Positions 26,569-35,596 of a DNA stretch of 43,726 nucleotides are shown piece after piece. A program made the position numbers and the translations under genes. Positions within the stretch are counted from its first letter, which is position 1. The number at the start of each line of letters is the position of its first letter. Source of the stretch: Tissierellia bacterium (GTDB lineage Bacteria > Bacillota > Clostridia > Tissierellales > Tissierellaceae); assembly GCA_012519355.1 (NCBI GenBank), contig JAAYQJ010000128.1:1-43726 (forward strand). The letters are read 5' to 3'. The notes below the pieces were generated by a model. That model searched no databases. It was not told the origin of the DNA and saw only the letters and a program-made list of their open reading frames with translations.

Positions 26569-27189
26569 ATGGATATAGAGAGGATAAGAGAAAAAATAAA
26601 AAACAGAAATCCAAAGCCTATGGATATAAAAAAAAGATATTCTGTTCTGATACCTATTGTAAAGAATAACAATAGATTGGAAATTATCTACGAAGTTAGA
26701 GCCAAGGATTTAGAGACTCAACCTGGAGAAATATCCTTTCCTGGGGGAGAAGTAGAAGCAGGAGAAAGTTTTGAAGAGGCAGCCATTAGGGAAACCATAG
26801 AGGAGTTAAATATACATAAGGAAAATATTGAAATCTTAGGAGAACTAGATTACCTAATATCCTATGCAGGCTTAACTATTCACTGTTTTGTAGCCACAAT
26901 ATCTGGAGTAAATGTGGATAAGATCAAACCAAATCCTGATGAAGTGGACCACTTATTCACAGTCCCCTTAAACTTTTTCTTGGAAAATGAGCCAGATGTC
27001 TACTATTTAGACTTAAAAACTGTGTTAAACGATGAATTTCCCTACAATTTAATCCCAAATGGGAGAGACTATAATTGGAGGGTTGGAAAACATTCAGTTA
27101 TGTTTTATCACTACAAGGATTATATTATATGGGGATTTACAGCTAGGATGACAAAGGAGCTAATAGATACGATAAAGGACCTAAAATAG
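26569..27189 (+). CDS. Nudix CoA pyrophosphatase-like hydrolase
   Basis: A 206-aa Nudix enzyme. The Nudix box runs from G60 (EVEAGE66) through R74-E75 and E78-E79 and is intact except Asn in place of the last Gly. The preceding VRAKDLETQPGEISFPGG matches the NudL/YeaB motif that marks CoA and acyl-CoA pyrophosphatases. I chose ATG 26569 with GGAGGGAG upstream; an in-frame TTG at 26485 begins within the preceding terminator. It stands alone between the terminators of the neighbours. Confidence 0.87.
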   Translation: MDIERIREKIKNRNPKPMDIKKRYSVLIPIVKNNNRLEIIYEVRAKDLETQPGEISFPGGEVEAGESFEEAAIRETIEELNIHKENIEILGELDYLISYAGLTIHCFVATISGVNVDKIKPNPDEVDHLFTVPLNFFLENEPDVYYLDLKTVLNDEFPYNLIPNGRDYNWRVGKHSVMFYHYKDYIIWGFTARMTKELIDTIKDLK

Positions 27190-27206
27190 GTCCCTTAATT
27201 TTCTTT
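27177..27206 (+). terminator. weak terminator after the Nudix gene
   Basis: GGACCTA (27177-27183) pairs with TAGGTCC (27187-27193), then CTTAATTTTCTTT. The stem overlaps the stop codon. Confidence 0.5.
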
Positions 27207-28592
27207 AATAATCTTATTATTAATTGGATTTACCTCATTGCCTAGATTTTTTACACTTCTAATAACTAAAAATCCTGTAATCACAGAGGAAGTAAAATCT
27301 GCAAGAGGTCCTGCTAACCATACCCCAGTCAAACCAAAGAGCTTAGGTAGAATTAATAAGGCTGGAATAAGGATTAAAACTTGTCTTGATAAACTAAGGA
27401 GCATTGCTTGTTTTGGTTTTCCAGTGGCTTGGAAATAATTCGAGCTTACTACTTGAAAACCTATTATTGGGAACATGGCCAGGTAAATCCTCATGCCAGG
27501 TACACCGATTTTTGATATTCCTTCTATGTTTCCTTGTGAACTAATAAATAATTTATATAATAAGACAGGGAAAAATTGAGTTAGTATAAAACCTAAGGTG
27601 GTTATAGTAGATGCTGCAATGGCAGCATATTTTAAAGCTTCCTTTACCCTGTCATAGTTTTTAGCCCCATAGTTAAATCCAATAATTGGTTGAGAACCTT
27701 GATTAATACCGAAGACAGGCATCATGACCATCATGGCAATACTATTTATTACGGCCATACTTGAATTAGCCAGGTCTCCACCATAGGTCTTTAAGCTATT
27801 ATTTAATAGGACTGTAACCATACTACCAGCCAATTGCATACTAAAGGGACTTATACCTATGGACAAGATATCCTTAATAATACTTGTCCTTAATTTTAGA
27901 TATTCCTTTTTAACTGTAAGTACTGACTTGCCAGTAAAGAAATAAGCTAATACCCAAATAGCGGATAAAGCTTGGGATATAATAGTTGCTATAGCTGCTC
28001 CTTCAACTCCCATATTAAAAACAAATATAAATATTGGGTCTAATATGGTGTTAGCAATAGCACCAATTAACATGGTTTTCATTGCAGTAGTAGGGCTTCC
28101 TTCCCCACGAATAAAATTATTCATACCAAAACCAATTGCTTGAAATGGTGCACCTAGAAGTATAATCTTCATATAATCATAGGCGTACTGATAATTAGAA
28201 GGAGATGCACCGAAAAGATTAAGCAGGGGTTTCAAAAAAATTAGACCTAGGACTGCAATTGATGTAGATATTAATGCCAATAATACGAAGGCATTTCCCG
28301 CAACCTTATCTGCTTCCTCTTTCTTATTTTGACCTAGTTTTATTGAAACTAGGGTATTGCCACCAATACCTATTAACATACTGAAGGCCATGAGGATTAA
28401 TGATAAGGGAAGGGTAATAAATATACCACCAATGGCTAGCTCTCCAACACCTTTTCCAATGAAAATCCTATCTACAACATTATATAATGCATTTACTATC
28501 ATTCCAGTAATTGCAGGCAATGAGAATTTAAAGAGCAGTTTTCCAACTGGTTCTTCTCCTAATAGCTTCCTTCTTTCTTGTTCCTTGTTCAT
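27195..28592 (-). CDS. MATE family efflux transporter
   Basis: A 465-aa protein with twelve predicted membrane segments in two six-helix halves, of the MepA-like MATE branch that exports cationic drugs with Na+ or H+. Recognisable are LLFKFSLPAITGMIVNALYNVVDRIFIG at the start (first half only shown here by position 19-46), GMNNFIRGEGSP and NQGSQPIIGFNYGAKNYDRV, the repeat-boundary loop. Start ATG 28592 has AGGTGA upstream. A strong hairpin with a T run ends 12 bases before the start codon, with a promoter just upstream of it, so expression is probably set by attenuation or readthrough. Confidence 0.85.
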   Translation of the reverse strand: MNKEQERRKLLGEEPVGKLLFKFSLPAITGMIVNALYNVVDRIFIGKGVGELAIGGIFITLPLSLILMAFSMLIGIGGNTLVSIKLGQNKKEEADKVAGNAFVLLALISTSIAVLGLIFLKPLLNLFGASPSNYQYAYDYMKIILLGAPFQAIGFGMNNFIRGEGSPTTAMKTMLIGAIANTILDPIFIFVFNMGVEGAAIATIISQALSAIWVLAYFFTGKSVLTVKKEYLKLRTSIIKDILSIGISPFSMQLAGSMVTVLLNNSLKTYGGDLANSSMAVINSIAMMVMMPVFGINQGSQPIIGFNYGAKNYDRVKEALKYAAIAASTITTLGFILTQFFPVLLYKLFISSQGNIEGISKIGVPGMRIYLAMFPIIGFQVVSSNYFQATGKPKQAMLLSLSRQVLILIPALLILPKLFGLTGVWLAGPLADFTSSVITGFLVIRSVKNLGNEVNPINNKIIKEN

Positions 28593-28604
28593 TCTATCAC
28601 CTAT

Positions 28605-28645
28605 AAAAAATAGTTAGCTTCCCTTATTTAGAGAAGCTAACTATT
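28605..28645 (-). terminator. terminator hairpin in the leader of the MATE gene
   Basis: AATAGTTAGCTTC (28609-28621) and GAAGCTAACTATT (28633-28645) pair perfectly over 13 bp. Read on the minus strand it ends in TTTTTT and lies 12 bases before the MATE start. It may also terminate the CAP gene upstream. Confidence 0.85.
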
Positions 28646-28654
28646 ATTATACCA
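28646..28654 (-). promoter_or_regulatory. extended -10 promoter element upstream of the MATE gene
   Basis: TGGTATAAT on the minus strand, directly before the leader hairpin, with no convincing -35. If used, the transcript begins with the hairpin. Confidence 0.4.
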
Positions 28655-28689
28655 CATATGTTTATATAATAAAGTATTTTTAAAAACTA

Positions 28690-29499
28690 TTAATTAGTGA
28701 ACATTTGAGTCCAATAGTTTGTCCCATTACCAGACTTGTAATGACCTACTCCAATTTTATTGAATCTAGAGTTTAATATATTTGCCCTATGACCTGAAGA
28801 GTTCATCCAAGCGTTAACTACTGATTGTGGAGTTAATTGGCCTTTTGCTATATTTTCACCTGCAGTATTGTATTTAATACCGAAGGACTTCATCATATCA
28901 AATGGTGAACCATAAGTTGGTGATGTATGGCTGAAGTAATTGTTTTTAGCCATATCCTCTGATTTCTTTCTAGCAACATTTGAAAGTTCTACACTTGCTT
29001 GAAGTGGATGTAGACCTGCTTTTTGTCTTTCAATATTTACTAATCTAACTACTTCTGCTTCAAATTGTGATAATCCAGAAATTCCAGGATTTGTTGGAGC
29101 AGGATTTGTTGGTTCTGCTGGTGTTGGGTTAGTAGGATTACTTGGTTTTGGATTATTTGGTGTACTTGGATTACTTGGTGTACTTGGTTTTGGATTACTT
29201 GGTTTATTAGGTAATTCTACCACAGTTCCTGGTCTTGTTTTTGGTTTTGTACTTATAACAGTCCATGTCCATTTTGGATACTCATTAATTACATTATCTG
29301 AGTTATTATTTCTATTGTTATTGTTATTATTGCCAATATTATAGTAATAAGTTATAGTATATCCTATATTATTATTGTTTCTTTCATAAGTTACATTTGG
29401 ATAATTATTTGCAGCACTTGCTGCAGATGAACTAAGAATAGTGGCAGCTAGCAATGAGTAAACTACTTTTCTTTTTCCTTTAAACAAATTAATTTTCAT
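28690..29499 (-). CDS. Secreted CAP/SCP-domain protein with Asn- and Pro-rich linker
   Basis: A 269-aa exported protein. A signal peptide (1-29, ending SSAASA), an Asn-rich low-complexity stretch (36-67), a Pro/Ser/Asn/Thr repeat region (84-142) and a C-terminal CAP domain (150-269) are visible. The CAP domain shows VRLVNIERQKAGLHPL, YFSHTSPTYGSPF, AGENIAKGQ, VVNAWMNSSGHRANIL and the ending KIGVGHYKSGNGTNYW, like B. subtilis YkwD. The linker probably spans or binds the cell wall. Function of bacterial CAP proteins is mostly unknown. AAGGAGG precedes the ATG. Confidence 0.92.
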   Translation of the reverse strand: MKINLFKGKRKVVYSLLAATILSSSAASAANNYPNVTYERNNNNIGYTITYYYNIGNNNNNNRNNNSDNVINEYPKWTWTVISTKPKTRPGTVVELPNKPSNPKPSTPSNPSTPNNPKPSNPTNPTPAEPTNPAPTNPGISGLSQFEAEVVRLVNIERQKAGLHPLQASVELSNVARKKSEDMAKNNYFSHTSPTYGSPFDMMKSFGIKYNTAGENIAKGQLTPQSVVNAWMNSSGHRANILNSRFNKIGVGHYKSGNGTNYWTQMFTN

Positions 29500-29813
29500 T
29501 TTATATCCTCCTTAAAGTGTAAGTAAATTTAACCTTCTTGCTTGCCTCCTTTCTAAAGGTTACAAAATAGTTACATTTTCTATAAAGTATAACACTAGGT
29601 ATAAAGACTAATAAACCCTCAATATATGGTGAGTTTTCTTGAATATGGTAGAAAAACTTTAATAGATTAATGTTGAAATTCTGTAATTTACTAGACTTTT
29701 GTAATTTCATATGATACTCTAAAATAAAGATATTTTAGCTGTTAATATTGAAGGACTATGGGTATAGGGTAATTTGTTAATATTATTTTTAAAAATATAC
29801 TAGGAGGTAAACA
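29500..29813. other. 314-base divergent intergenic region
   Basis: The gap between the CAP gene and the chemoreceptor holds no credible gene. A 6-bp inverted repeat AACCTT/AAGGTT (29531-29561) with AAGGAGG-like bases lies in the leader of the CAP gene. I see no known riboswitch pattern. Both flanking genes have good ribosome sites (AAGGAGG on the minus strand; TAGGAGGT on the plus strand). Confidence 0.5.
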
Positions 29814-31460
29814 ATGGATAGGAGAAGATTTCCATTAATCGCAATTTTATCAGCCATACCAACTATTTTATTTTTACTTGTCTCTTATGTAATGAAAATC
29901 AAAGTAGGTGTTTTACTAGTACCATTACTAATCAGCCTAATAGGATCCATAGTAGTAGTCATAATTTCAATGTCATTGTCGAACACAAATTTATATGATG
30001 TTATAAAAAGAATATCTAAGGCAATTGATCTAATGGTATCAGGTGATTTTTATGGGTCTTTAGCCTACTTAAAAGAATGTGAGAGCAAACATGAAATGTT
30101 TTTCCAATTTGAGAATTTAGTCAATTACTTAATGGCAATGTTAGAGCAATTTGAGATATCTGCACAAAAAAATGCTTATTACTCCAATAGGCTTGTGGAA
30201 GTAGTGGAGGGGGCTAATGCTTCTGATAAAAATGTTGTTCAAGCAATAAATGAAGTGGCCAAGGGTGCAGACGAAACAGCTTACTCAATAGAAAACATAG
30301 CAAATCTAGTCAATAATCTTTTAGAACATGCCATGAAGTTGGAAAAGGAAACAGAAGAATCATCATTGATTGTGGAAGAATTCCAACAAATTTCTGATAA
30401 TATTAGAGAGATATTAACAAAACTAACAGATGATATTGATAGGACTGTTCAATCAAACAAGGTTTCTGCTGAAAACATTAGGGAATTACAAATAAAATCT
30501 CAGGAAATCAGTACTATCGTTAACTCAGTGACCCAGGTGTCTGAACAAACAAACCTACTTGCATTGAATGCTGCTATAGAAGCTGCCAGGGCTGGAGAGG
30601 CAGGGAGAGGATTTACAGTGGTTGCTGAGGAAGTTAGAAAGCTAGCAGAGGAATCAAAGCTAGCAGCAGAAAGAATCCATCAAACAGCTAATGAAATTAA
30701 AAACCAAACCTATATAACAGCTACTAATATTGAGGAGGCTGTTAAGTTAATAGAATTTAACTCTGCAGAAGCAAAAAAATCAGCCAATAGGTTTTATGAG
30801 ATGAAAGACCTAATAGACAATGTAAGGCATACTGTTAATGGCATAATAAACTTTTTAAGGGAAGATTTAAACATTGCCAAGGATATTTTTGAAGAAGTGG
30901 ATACGGTTTCAGCCATGGCTGAAGAAACAGCTGCTGGTAGCCAAGAAGTCAGTGCTTCTAGCCAAGATCATAGTCGCTTAATGGACAAGCTTAACAATAT
31001 TTCCCAACAGCTACATACAATGTCACTATCACAAAATAAATTGGCTGGTGATTTCGTAAAGGCGACACAATTAAATGACACTCAAGCTAAAGAAAGCAAG
31101 AGAATACTAGGATTGTTGACAGGCCTAGCTGATAAATTAGATATTAACAAGATGTCAAAGGAAAGTATTAAAGACCTACTTCAAGCTTTTATGGATAATA
31201 GCCAATACCTGGATTTTGTTTATGTAACTGATAATGAGGGTAAGGTGATAGCCTCCGATAGCTCAAAGGGTATTGGGTTAGAATTTGCCTTTAGACCATG
31301 GTTCATTGATGTTATGAAGGGAAATAATCATATAACTAAACCATATGTTTCCTTAGTAACCCATAAACCATGTATTACTGTAGCAGCACCTATATATGGT
31401 GAAAACAGACAAATTGTAGGTAGTGTATTAACAAATTTAAGAATCATGGAAATAGAATAA
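29814..31460 (+). CDS. Methyl-accepting chemotaxis protein with C-terminal sensor domain
   Basis: A 548-aa chemoreceptor with unusual order. Two membrane segments (about 8-27 and 31-54) are joined by a tiny loop, so there is no extracellular ligand domain. A coiled-coil signalling region follows, with the hairpin tip [19 protein letters not shown] near residue 250 that binds CheA/CheW. After it, residues from about 460 to the end ([44 protein letters not shown]) resemble a PAS/Cache-type sensor domain, which would sit in the cytoplasm. It lies next to the purine BMC genes. TAGGAGGT precedes the ATG. No terminator is seen before the next gene. Confidence 0.88.
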   Translation: MDRRRFPLIAILSAIPTILFLLVSYVMKIKVGVLLVPLLISLIGSIVVVIISMSLSNTNLYDVIKRISKAIDLMVSGDFYGSLAYLKECESKHEMFFQFENLVNYLMAMLEQFEISAQKNAYYSNRLVEVVEGANASDKNVVQAINEVAKGADETAYSIENIANLVNNLLEHAMKLEKETEESSLIVEEFQQISDNIREILTKLTDDIDRTVQSNKVSAENIRELQIKSQEISTIVNSVTQVSEQTNLLALNAAIEAARAGEAGRGFTVVAEEVRKLAEESKLAAERIHQTANEIKNQTYITATNIEEAVKLIEFNSAEAKKSANRFYEMKDLIDNVRHTVNGIINFLREDLNIAKDIFEEVDTVSAMAEETAAGSQEVSASSQDHSRLMDKLNNISQQLHTMSLSQNKLAGDFVKATQLNDTQAKESKRILGLLTGLADKLDINKMSKESIKDLLQAFMDNSQYLDFVYVTDNEGKVIASDSSKGIGLEFAFRPWFIDVMKGNNHITKPYVSLVTHKPCITVAAPIYGENRQIVGSVLTNLRIMEIE

Positions 31461-31592
31461 AATAGAATTTCACTAGCAATTTGTATAATATATACATAGG
31501 ATTATTATCTAGTAAATAATATAATATTTTTGTAGTATTAGGAGGATTGTGCCAACGAAAATACTGGATAATAATTAAAGGGGTGAAATTTT

Positions 31593-32867
31593 ATGGATAA
31601 AATGGTGCTTAAGGGGGATATAGTTTTTACCTCTGTAAAGGATAGACTAGATATTTTTGAAGATTCCTACTTAATAGTTGAGAATGGAAAAGTTGTAAAA
31701 ATATCTAAGGTCTTAGAGGAATCTTACAAAGGCTATCCTTTGAAGGATTATTCAAAAAAACTAATTATACCAGGTTTTGTAGATCTTCACCTTCATGCTC
31801 CTCAATATCCTAATAGGGGTTTAGGCTTAGATAAGGAATTAATTCCTTGGTTGGAAACCTATACCTTTCCCGAAGAGGAAAAATATGATGATTTAGAATA
31901 CTCAAGAAAGGTATTTACAAGACTAATTAATGAACTTTGGAGTCTTGGTACCACAAGATCAGTTGTATTTGCTAGCGTTCATAAAGAAAGCACTAAGCTT
32001 TTGTTAGAGTTATTTTTAGAATCTGGTCTTGGAGCTTATGTGGGAAAAGTAAATATGGATAGAAATACTAAAAAGGAATTAAAAGAGGATACTAATAAGT
32101 CCATTTTAGATACAGAGGAGATAATAAAGGAATATAAAGATAAATCTAATTTAGTAAAACCTATAATTACACCTAGATTTGTACCTACCTGTAGTGAAGG
32201 CCTTTTAGAAGCCTTAGGGAATTTAGCCTTAAGATACGAAGTTCCGGTACAATCTCATCTCAATGAAAATACCAGTGAAGTTGTATGGGTTAAAGAATTG
32301 TTCCCAAATTCAAAGAATTATGCTTCAGTTTATGATGATTATAACCTATTTGGCCAAACAAAGACTATTATGGCCCATTGTATCTATAACACTGATGATG
32401 AAATAGAGCTAATGGCTGAAAATGGGGTTTATGCTGCCCATTGCCCTTATTCTAACTACAATTTATCCAGTGGTATAATGCCAGTTAGAAAATTCTTAGA
32501 TATGGGGGTACCAGTAGGATTGGCTTCAGACATTTCAGGTGGTAATAGCCTAAGTATGATGAGTATTATTGCAGCCACCATACAAGCATCGAAGATGAAA
32601 TGGCTAGATACTAATAAAGAACTTGCTCCTCTTACTTTTAGTGAAGGGTTCTATTTAGCAACTAAAGGGGGAGGTAGTTTCTTCGGTAAGGTAGGTAGCT
32701 TTGAAGAGGGTTATGATTTTGATGCATTAATTATAGATGATTCATCTCTTGCAGATATAAAGGAATTAACTATAGAAGAAAGACTGCAAAAGTTTATCTA
32801 TATAGGTGATGATAGAAATATTGTAAACAGGTATGTAGAGGGAAGGGAGATAGAAAAACCTTTCTAG
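31593..32867 (+). CDS. guaD: Guanine deaminase
   Basis: A 424-aa zinc amidohydrolase that converts guanine to xanthine and ammonia. It follows the animal/bacterial long-type guanine deaminase closely: PGFVDLHLHAPQYPNRG with metal ligands H66 and H68, WLETYTFPEEEKY, VPTCSEGLLEALG, the His in VQSHLNEN, the His in TIMAHCIY, AHCPYSNYNLSSG, and the Asp in LASDISGG. AAAGGGGTG precedes ATG 31593. It is the first gene of the purine/BMC region and is followed by a PucR-type regulator 42 bases later. No purine riboswitch is visible upstream. Confidence 0.93.
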   Translation: MDKMVLKGDIVFTSVKDRLDIFEDSYLIVENGKVVKISKVLEESYKGYPLKDYSKKLIIPGFVDLHLHAPQYPNRGLGLDKELIPWLETYTFPEEEKYDDLEYSRKVFTRLINELWSLGTTRSVVFASVHKESTKLLLELFLESGLGAYVGKVNMDRNTKKELKEDTNKSILDTEEIIKEYKDKSNLVKPIITPRFVPTCSEGLLEALGNLALRYEVPVQSHLNENTSEVVWVKELFPNSKNYASVYDDYNLFGQTKTIMAHCIYNTDDEIELMAENGVYAAHCPYSNYNLSSGIMPVRKFLDMGVPVGLASDISGGNSLSMMSIIAATIQASKMKWLDTNKELAPLTFSEGFYLATKGGGSFFGKVGSFEEGYDFDALIIDDSSLADIKELTIEERLQKFIYIGDDRNIVNRYVEGREIEKPF

Positions 32868-32909
32868 GCAATGGGAAAATAGATAACTGCTTTTAAAGAA
32901 GGTGTTAAT

Positions 32910-34580
32910 GTGGCTAGGCAAAATGGCATAAGTATAGAGGATATGTTAAAGCTAGATGTTATGAAATCCTGCAAATTAATTGCAGGATTTCGAGGTGCTA
33001 GAAATACCATATCTAGAGTAAATATCATGGCAGACCCAGATATAGTTGAATGGACAACAGAGGGGGAGTTTTTGTTAACCACAGCTTATTCCTTTAAAAA
33101 GGACAATATTGATGCACAAAAAGAATTGATTAGCCAATGTGCAAAGAAAAAATTAGCTGGCATTGGTATAAAAATCACACCCTATTTAGAATCCCTAGAC
33201 AATGAAGTGTTAGAATTAGCCAACGATTTAAGTTTTCCAATTATAGATATACATTATTCCATACCCCTATCAGATGTAATGATGTCTACCTTCAAGGAGA
33301 TTTTTAACAAACAGGCCTCCCTCTTAGAGAGGATTGAAATAGTTCACGAAGATTTAATGAATGCAATGTTAGAAGGAAGTGGGTTGGAGACTTTAACTGA
33401 AATAGTCCAGAACAATGTAAGGAATCCAGTTATACTCCATTTAAACTATTCAAATGAAATAGTAGAATGTTTAAGTGGAATAAGTGAAAATACATATGAT
33501 GAGTTGATAGGTGAAGTAAGGGGTTTTTATAATCCAAACAATAGCAAGAATAAATCCAAAAGGCTAATAGAGGATAAGGTTCTGATAAATGGGAAATATG
33601 TAAAGAGGATGATAATGCCCATAGTTTTAAGAGACCATATCTATGGTCATTTATTTACATGGAGTACTGATATGCCCTTGGGTGGTTTTGATCTAGCCAT
33701 TATAGAATCAGTATCCACCACCATATCCCTTTATATATTACAGGAGTTGTCCATAAAGGAAGTAGAAATAAGATATAGGTCTGAATTCTTCGAAGATCTA
33801 ATTTCTGTAGATCTAAAAAGGAAAAGAAAGGCTTTAGATAGGGCAAGGTTTTTTAATTTGCCCTTGGACAATTACTATGTTATTGAAGTTATGAGCTTTA
33901 AATTTGAAGATGAAAGAAATGACCAAGACCTCTCTATTGAATATATGAAGGATTATCTAAATCCAATAGTATCTATTATAGAAGAATTAATGGATTACTT
34001 AAAGTTTGAAGGTATAGTGTCAACTAAAGCCAATGGAATACAGATTTTATTAAGCTTTGTCGATGATGTACAGATATCAGATAGATTAAAGCGTTTTAAC
34101 GAAGATATAATAGAGTGTATATCAAACAAGTTTAATAGCCTAAATGTTAAAATAGGTATAGGAAGAATCTACAAAGGTTTAGATAATGTTGATAAGAGTT
34201 TCCAAGACGCAGTCCGTACTGTTAGGTTAGGAAAGGTAATTTCTCCAAAGGATATAGTTACCTTTGATGAGTTGGGGATATTTAAAATTTTATCCCAGGA
34301 TATACTACAAGAGGAGTTGGAGGATTTTTACAACACAACATTAAAACCTCTAGTAGATTATGATAAAAAGAGGTCTACTGAACTGGTAAAGACCTTGGAA
34401 GAATACTTCAATAATAATGGGAATTTAACCAGAATATCCGAACAACTTTTTACCCACTATAATACGATTCTCTACAGGATAAGCCGGATTTGTGAAATAA
34501 CAGGTATGGATTTGGAAAATCCAAACCATAGGCTAAATTTAGAAATAGCCTTGAAAATAAAGAAACTTTTGGACAAATAA
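32910..34580 (+). CDS. pucR: PucR-family transcriptional regulator
   Basis: A 556-aa activator-type regulator. The N-terminal PucR domain (about 1-130; ISIEDMLKLDVMKSCKLIAG, then VNIMADPDIVEWTTEGEFLLTTAY) is followed by a GGDEF-like middle region (about 290-420) and the CdaR/PucR helix-turn-helix at the C-terminus (NGNLTRISEQLFTHYNTILY). PucR proteins control purine catabolism in Bacillus, which fits guaD before it and the amidohydrolases after it. The start is GTG 32910 with AAGAAGGTG upstream. It ends inside a large palindromic element. Confidence 0.93.
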   Translation: MARQNGISIEDMLKLDVMKSCKLIAGFRGARNTISRVNIMADPDIVEWTTEGEFLLTTAYSFKKDNIDAQKELISQCAKKKLAGIGIKITPYLESLDNEVLELANDLSFPIIDIHYSIPLSDVMMSTFKEIFNKQASLLERIEIVHEDLMNAMLEGSGLETLTEIVQNNVRNPVILHLNYSNEIVECLSGISENTYDELIGEVRGFYNPNNSKNKSKRLIEDKVLINGKYVKRMIMPIVLRDHIYGHLFTWSTDMPLGGFDLAIIESVSTTISLYILQELSIKEVEIRYRSEFFEDLISVDLKRKRKALDRARFFNLPLDNYYVIEVMSFKFEDERNDQDLSIEYMKDYLNPIVSIIEELMDYLKFEGIVSTKANGIQILLSFVDDVQISDRLKRFNEDIIECISNKFNSLNVKIGIGRIYKGLDNVDKSFQDAVRTVRLGKVISPKDIVTFDELGIFKILSQDILQEELEDFYNTTLKPLVDYDKKRSTELVKTLEEYFNNNGNLTRISEQLFTHYNTILYRISRICEITGMDLENPNHRLNLEIALKIKKLLDK

Positions 34581-34658
34581 AAGATTCTTCGCTTTAGACA
34601 GAATGACCTATGGGGGAGTAGCTCCTTTGTCATACTGATTAAGCGAAGAATCTTTTTT
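34579..34658. repeat. REP-like palindrome doubling as bidirectional terminator
   Basis: AAAAGATTCTTCGCTT (34579-34594) and AAGCGAAGAATCTTTT (34641-34656) form a perfect 16-bp outer stem. Inside, ATGAC/GTCAT and GGAG/CTCC form further stems. It fills the gap between the convergent pucR and cyclase genes, and T runs lie on both outer sides. The AAGCGAAGAATCT core resembles a dispersed palindrome I recall from other Firmicute genomes. Confidence 0.75.
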
Positions 34659-35352
34659 ATTCCTCGACTAAGGCTACAGCTCTAATAGGTGAGCCTGACC
34701 CATCCCTAATTTTTAGGGGTAATCCAATATATAAAAACCTCTTATTAACCAATTTATCTAAGTTACATAAATTTTCAGTATTGGTTATATGGTATTCTCC
34801 GCAAACACGGTGGGCAGAGAAATCAATATCATCTGGAGTTAAATCAATGGCTGGAGCATCAACTCCAATATTTACAACTCCTTTTTCAGCTAGCCATTTA
34901 GCTCCTTCATAGCTTAAACCAGAGTAATCAGTTTGAAACTTGTCTGTACCAAAGGTCCTATCATGGTGGCCAGTATATAAGAGGACTATATCTCCTTTTC
35001 TAATCTCTTGGCCAGACCTTCTCAAGGCTTCTTCCAAATCCCTTGGCTCAAAATAATTTGGATACCTAATATGGGATACATCAAGACATATAGCAGAACC
35101 CCAGAAATACTCTAAAGGCATTTTATCAATAGTAGGTCCATCGGGGTTATATTCCCATACTCCGTCACAATGGGTACCGCAGTGCTCGCTTATAAGTAGG
35201 TTTCTTGCAGAAAAACCTAATGTTTTGCTTCCTGTTTTCTCCATATTTTCCTCATGGGTCATATTAGTCATTATAAATGTAGGTTGATGCATAGGGAAAA
35301 TACTCATACCTTGGTAGATCTCTTGTGATAAGTCAATCAATTTTAAGGCCAT
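34657..35352 (-). CDS. Cyclase-family (kynurenine-formamidase-like) hydrolase
   Basis: A 231-aa metal hydrolase of the cyclase family (PF04199), which includes kynurenine formamidase and isatin hydrolase. The metal motif appears as SEHCGTHCDG, matching HxGTHxD, but the usual following PxHF is replaced by VWEY. GHHDRTFG and GVDAPAIDLTP are further family marks. The family cleaves amide bonds of formyl or cyclic amides, so a ring-opening or N-formimino/N-formyl hydrolysis step is plausible. It is divergent from the amidohydrolase operon across a 244-base gap. GGAGGGG precedes the ATG. Confidence 0.85.
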   Translation of the reverse strand: MALKLIDLSQEIYQGMSIFPMHQPTFIMTNMTHEENMEKTGSKTLGFSARNLLISEHCGTHCDGVWEYNPDGPTIDKMPLEYFWGSAICLDVSHIRYPNYFEPRDLEEALRRSGQEIRKGDIVLLYTGHHDRTFGTDKFQTDYSGLSYEGAKWLAEKGVVNIGVDAPAIDLTPDDIDFSAHRVCGEYHITNTENLCNLDKLVNKRFLYIGLPLKIRDGSGSPIRAVALVEE

Positions 35353-35596
35353 CTAATCCCCTCCAATAAAAAAATAATAGACAATACCTTATAAACATAT
35401 GTATTTAACTACATTGTATTATAACTAAAGTAATTGTTAAAGGATATAGAGAAAATATACAAAAATATTATAGGATTCCCACAAAATATTTGGGATATTC
35501 GTATATAACATAAGAAATTTTTATAAGAAACTAACAAGGAATAATTAACCTAAATATGGTATTATTAGTACAAATTAAATAAAGGGAGGACTATAT
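35353..35596. promoter_or_regulatory. divergent control region of the BMC enzyme operon
   Basis: This gap holds promoters for the cyclase gene and the amidohydrolase operon. A dyad TCCCA (35477-35481) and TGGGA (35491-35495), separated by nine AT-rich bases, is the clearest operator candidate; PucR is the obvious protein to test. No single promoter stands out because the region is very AT-rich. Confidence 0.45.

Noticed and set aside
29070-29350. Short repeated units resembling a CRISPR or satellite
   Set aside because: They encode the Pro/Ser/Asn linker and Asn-rich stretch of the CAP protein; no regular spacers exist.
29501-29710. 69-codon open frame on the minus strand upstream of the CAP gene
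   Set aside because: It runs almost into the CAP ribosome site, has no ribosome site of its own and shows no family features.
31461-31592. Purine riboswitch upstream of guaD
   Set aside because: I looked for the conserved purine-aptamer core and paired loops and did not find them.
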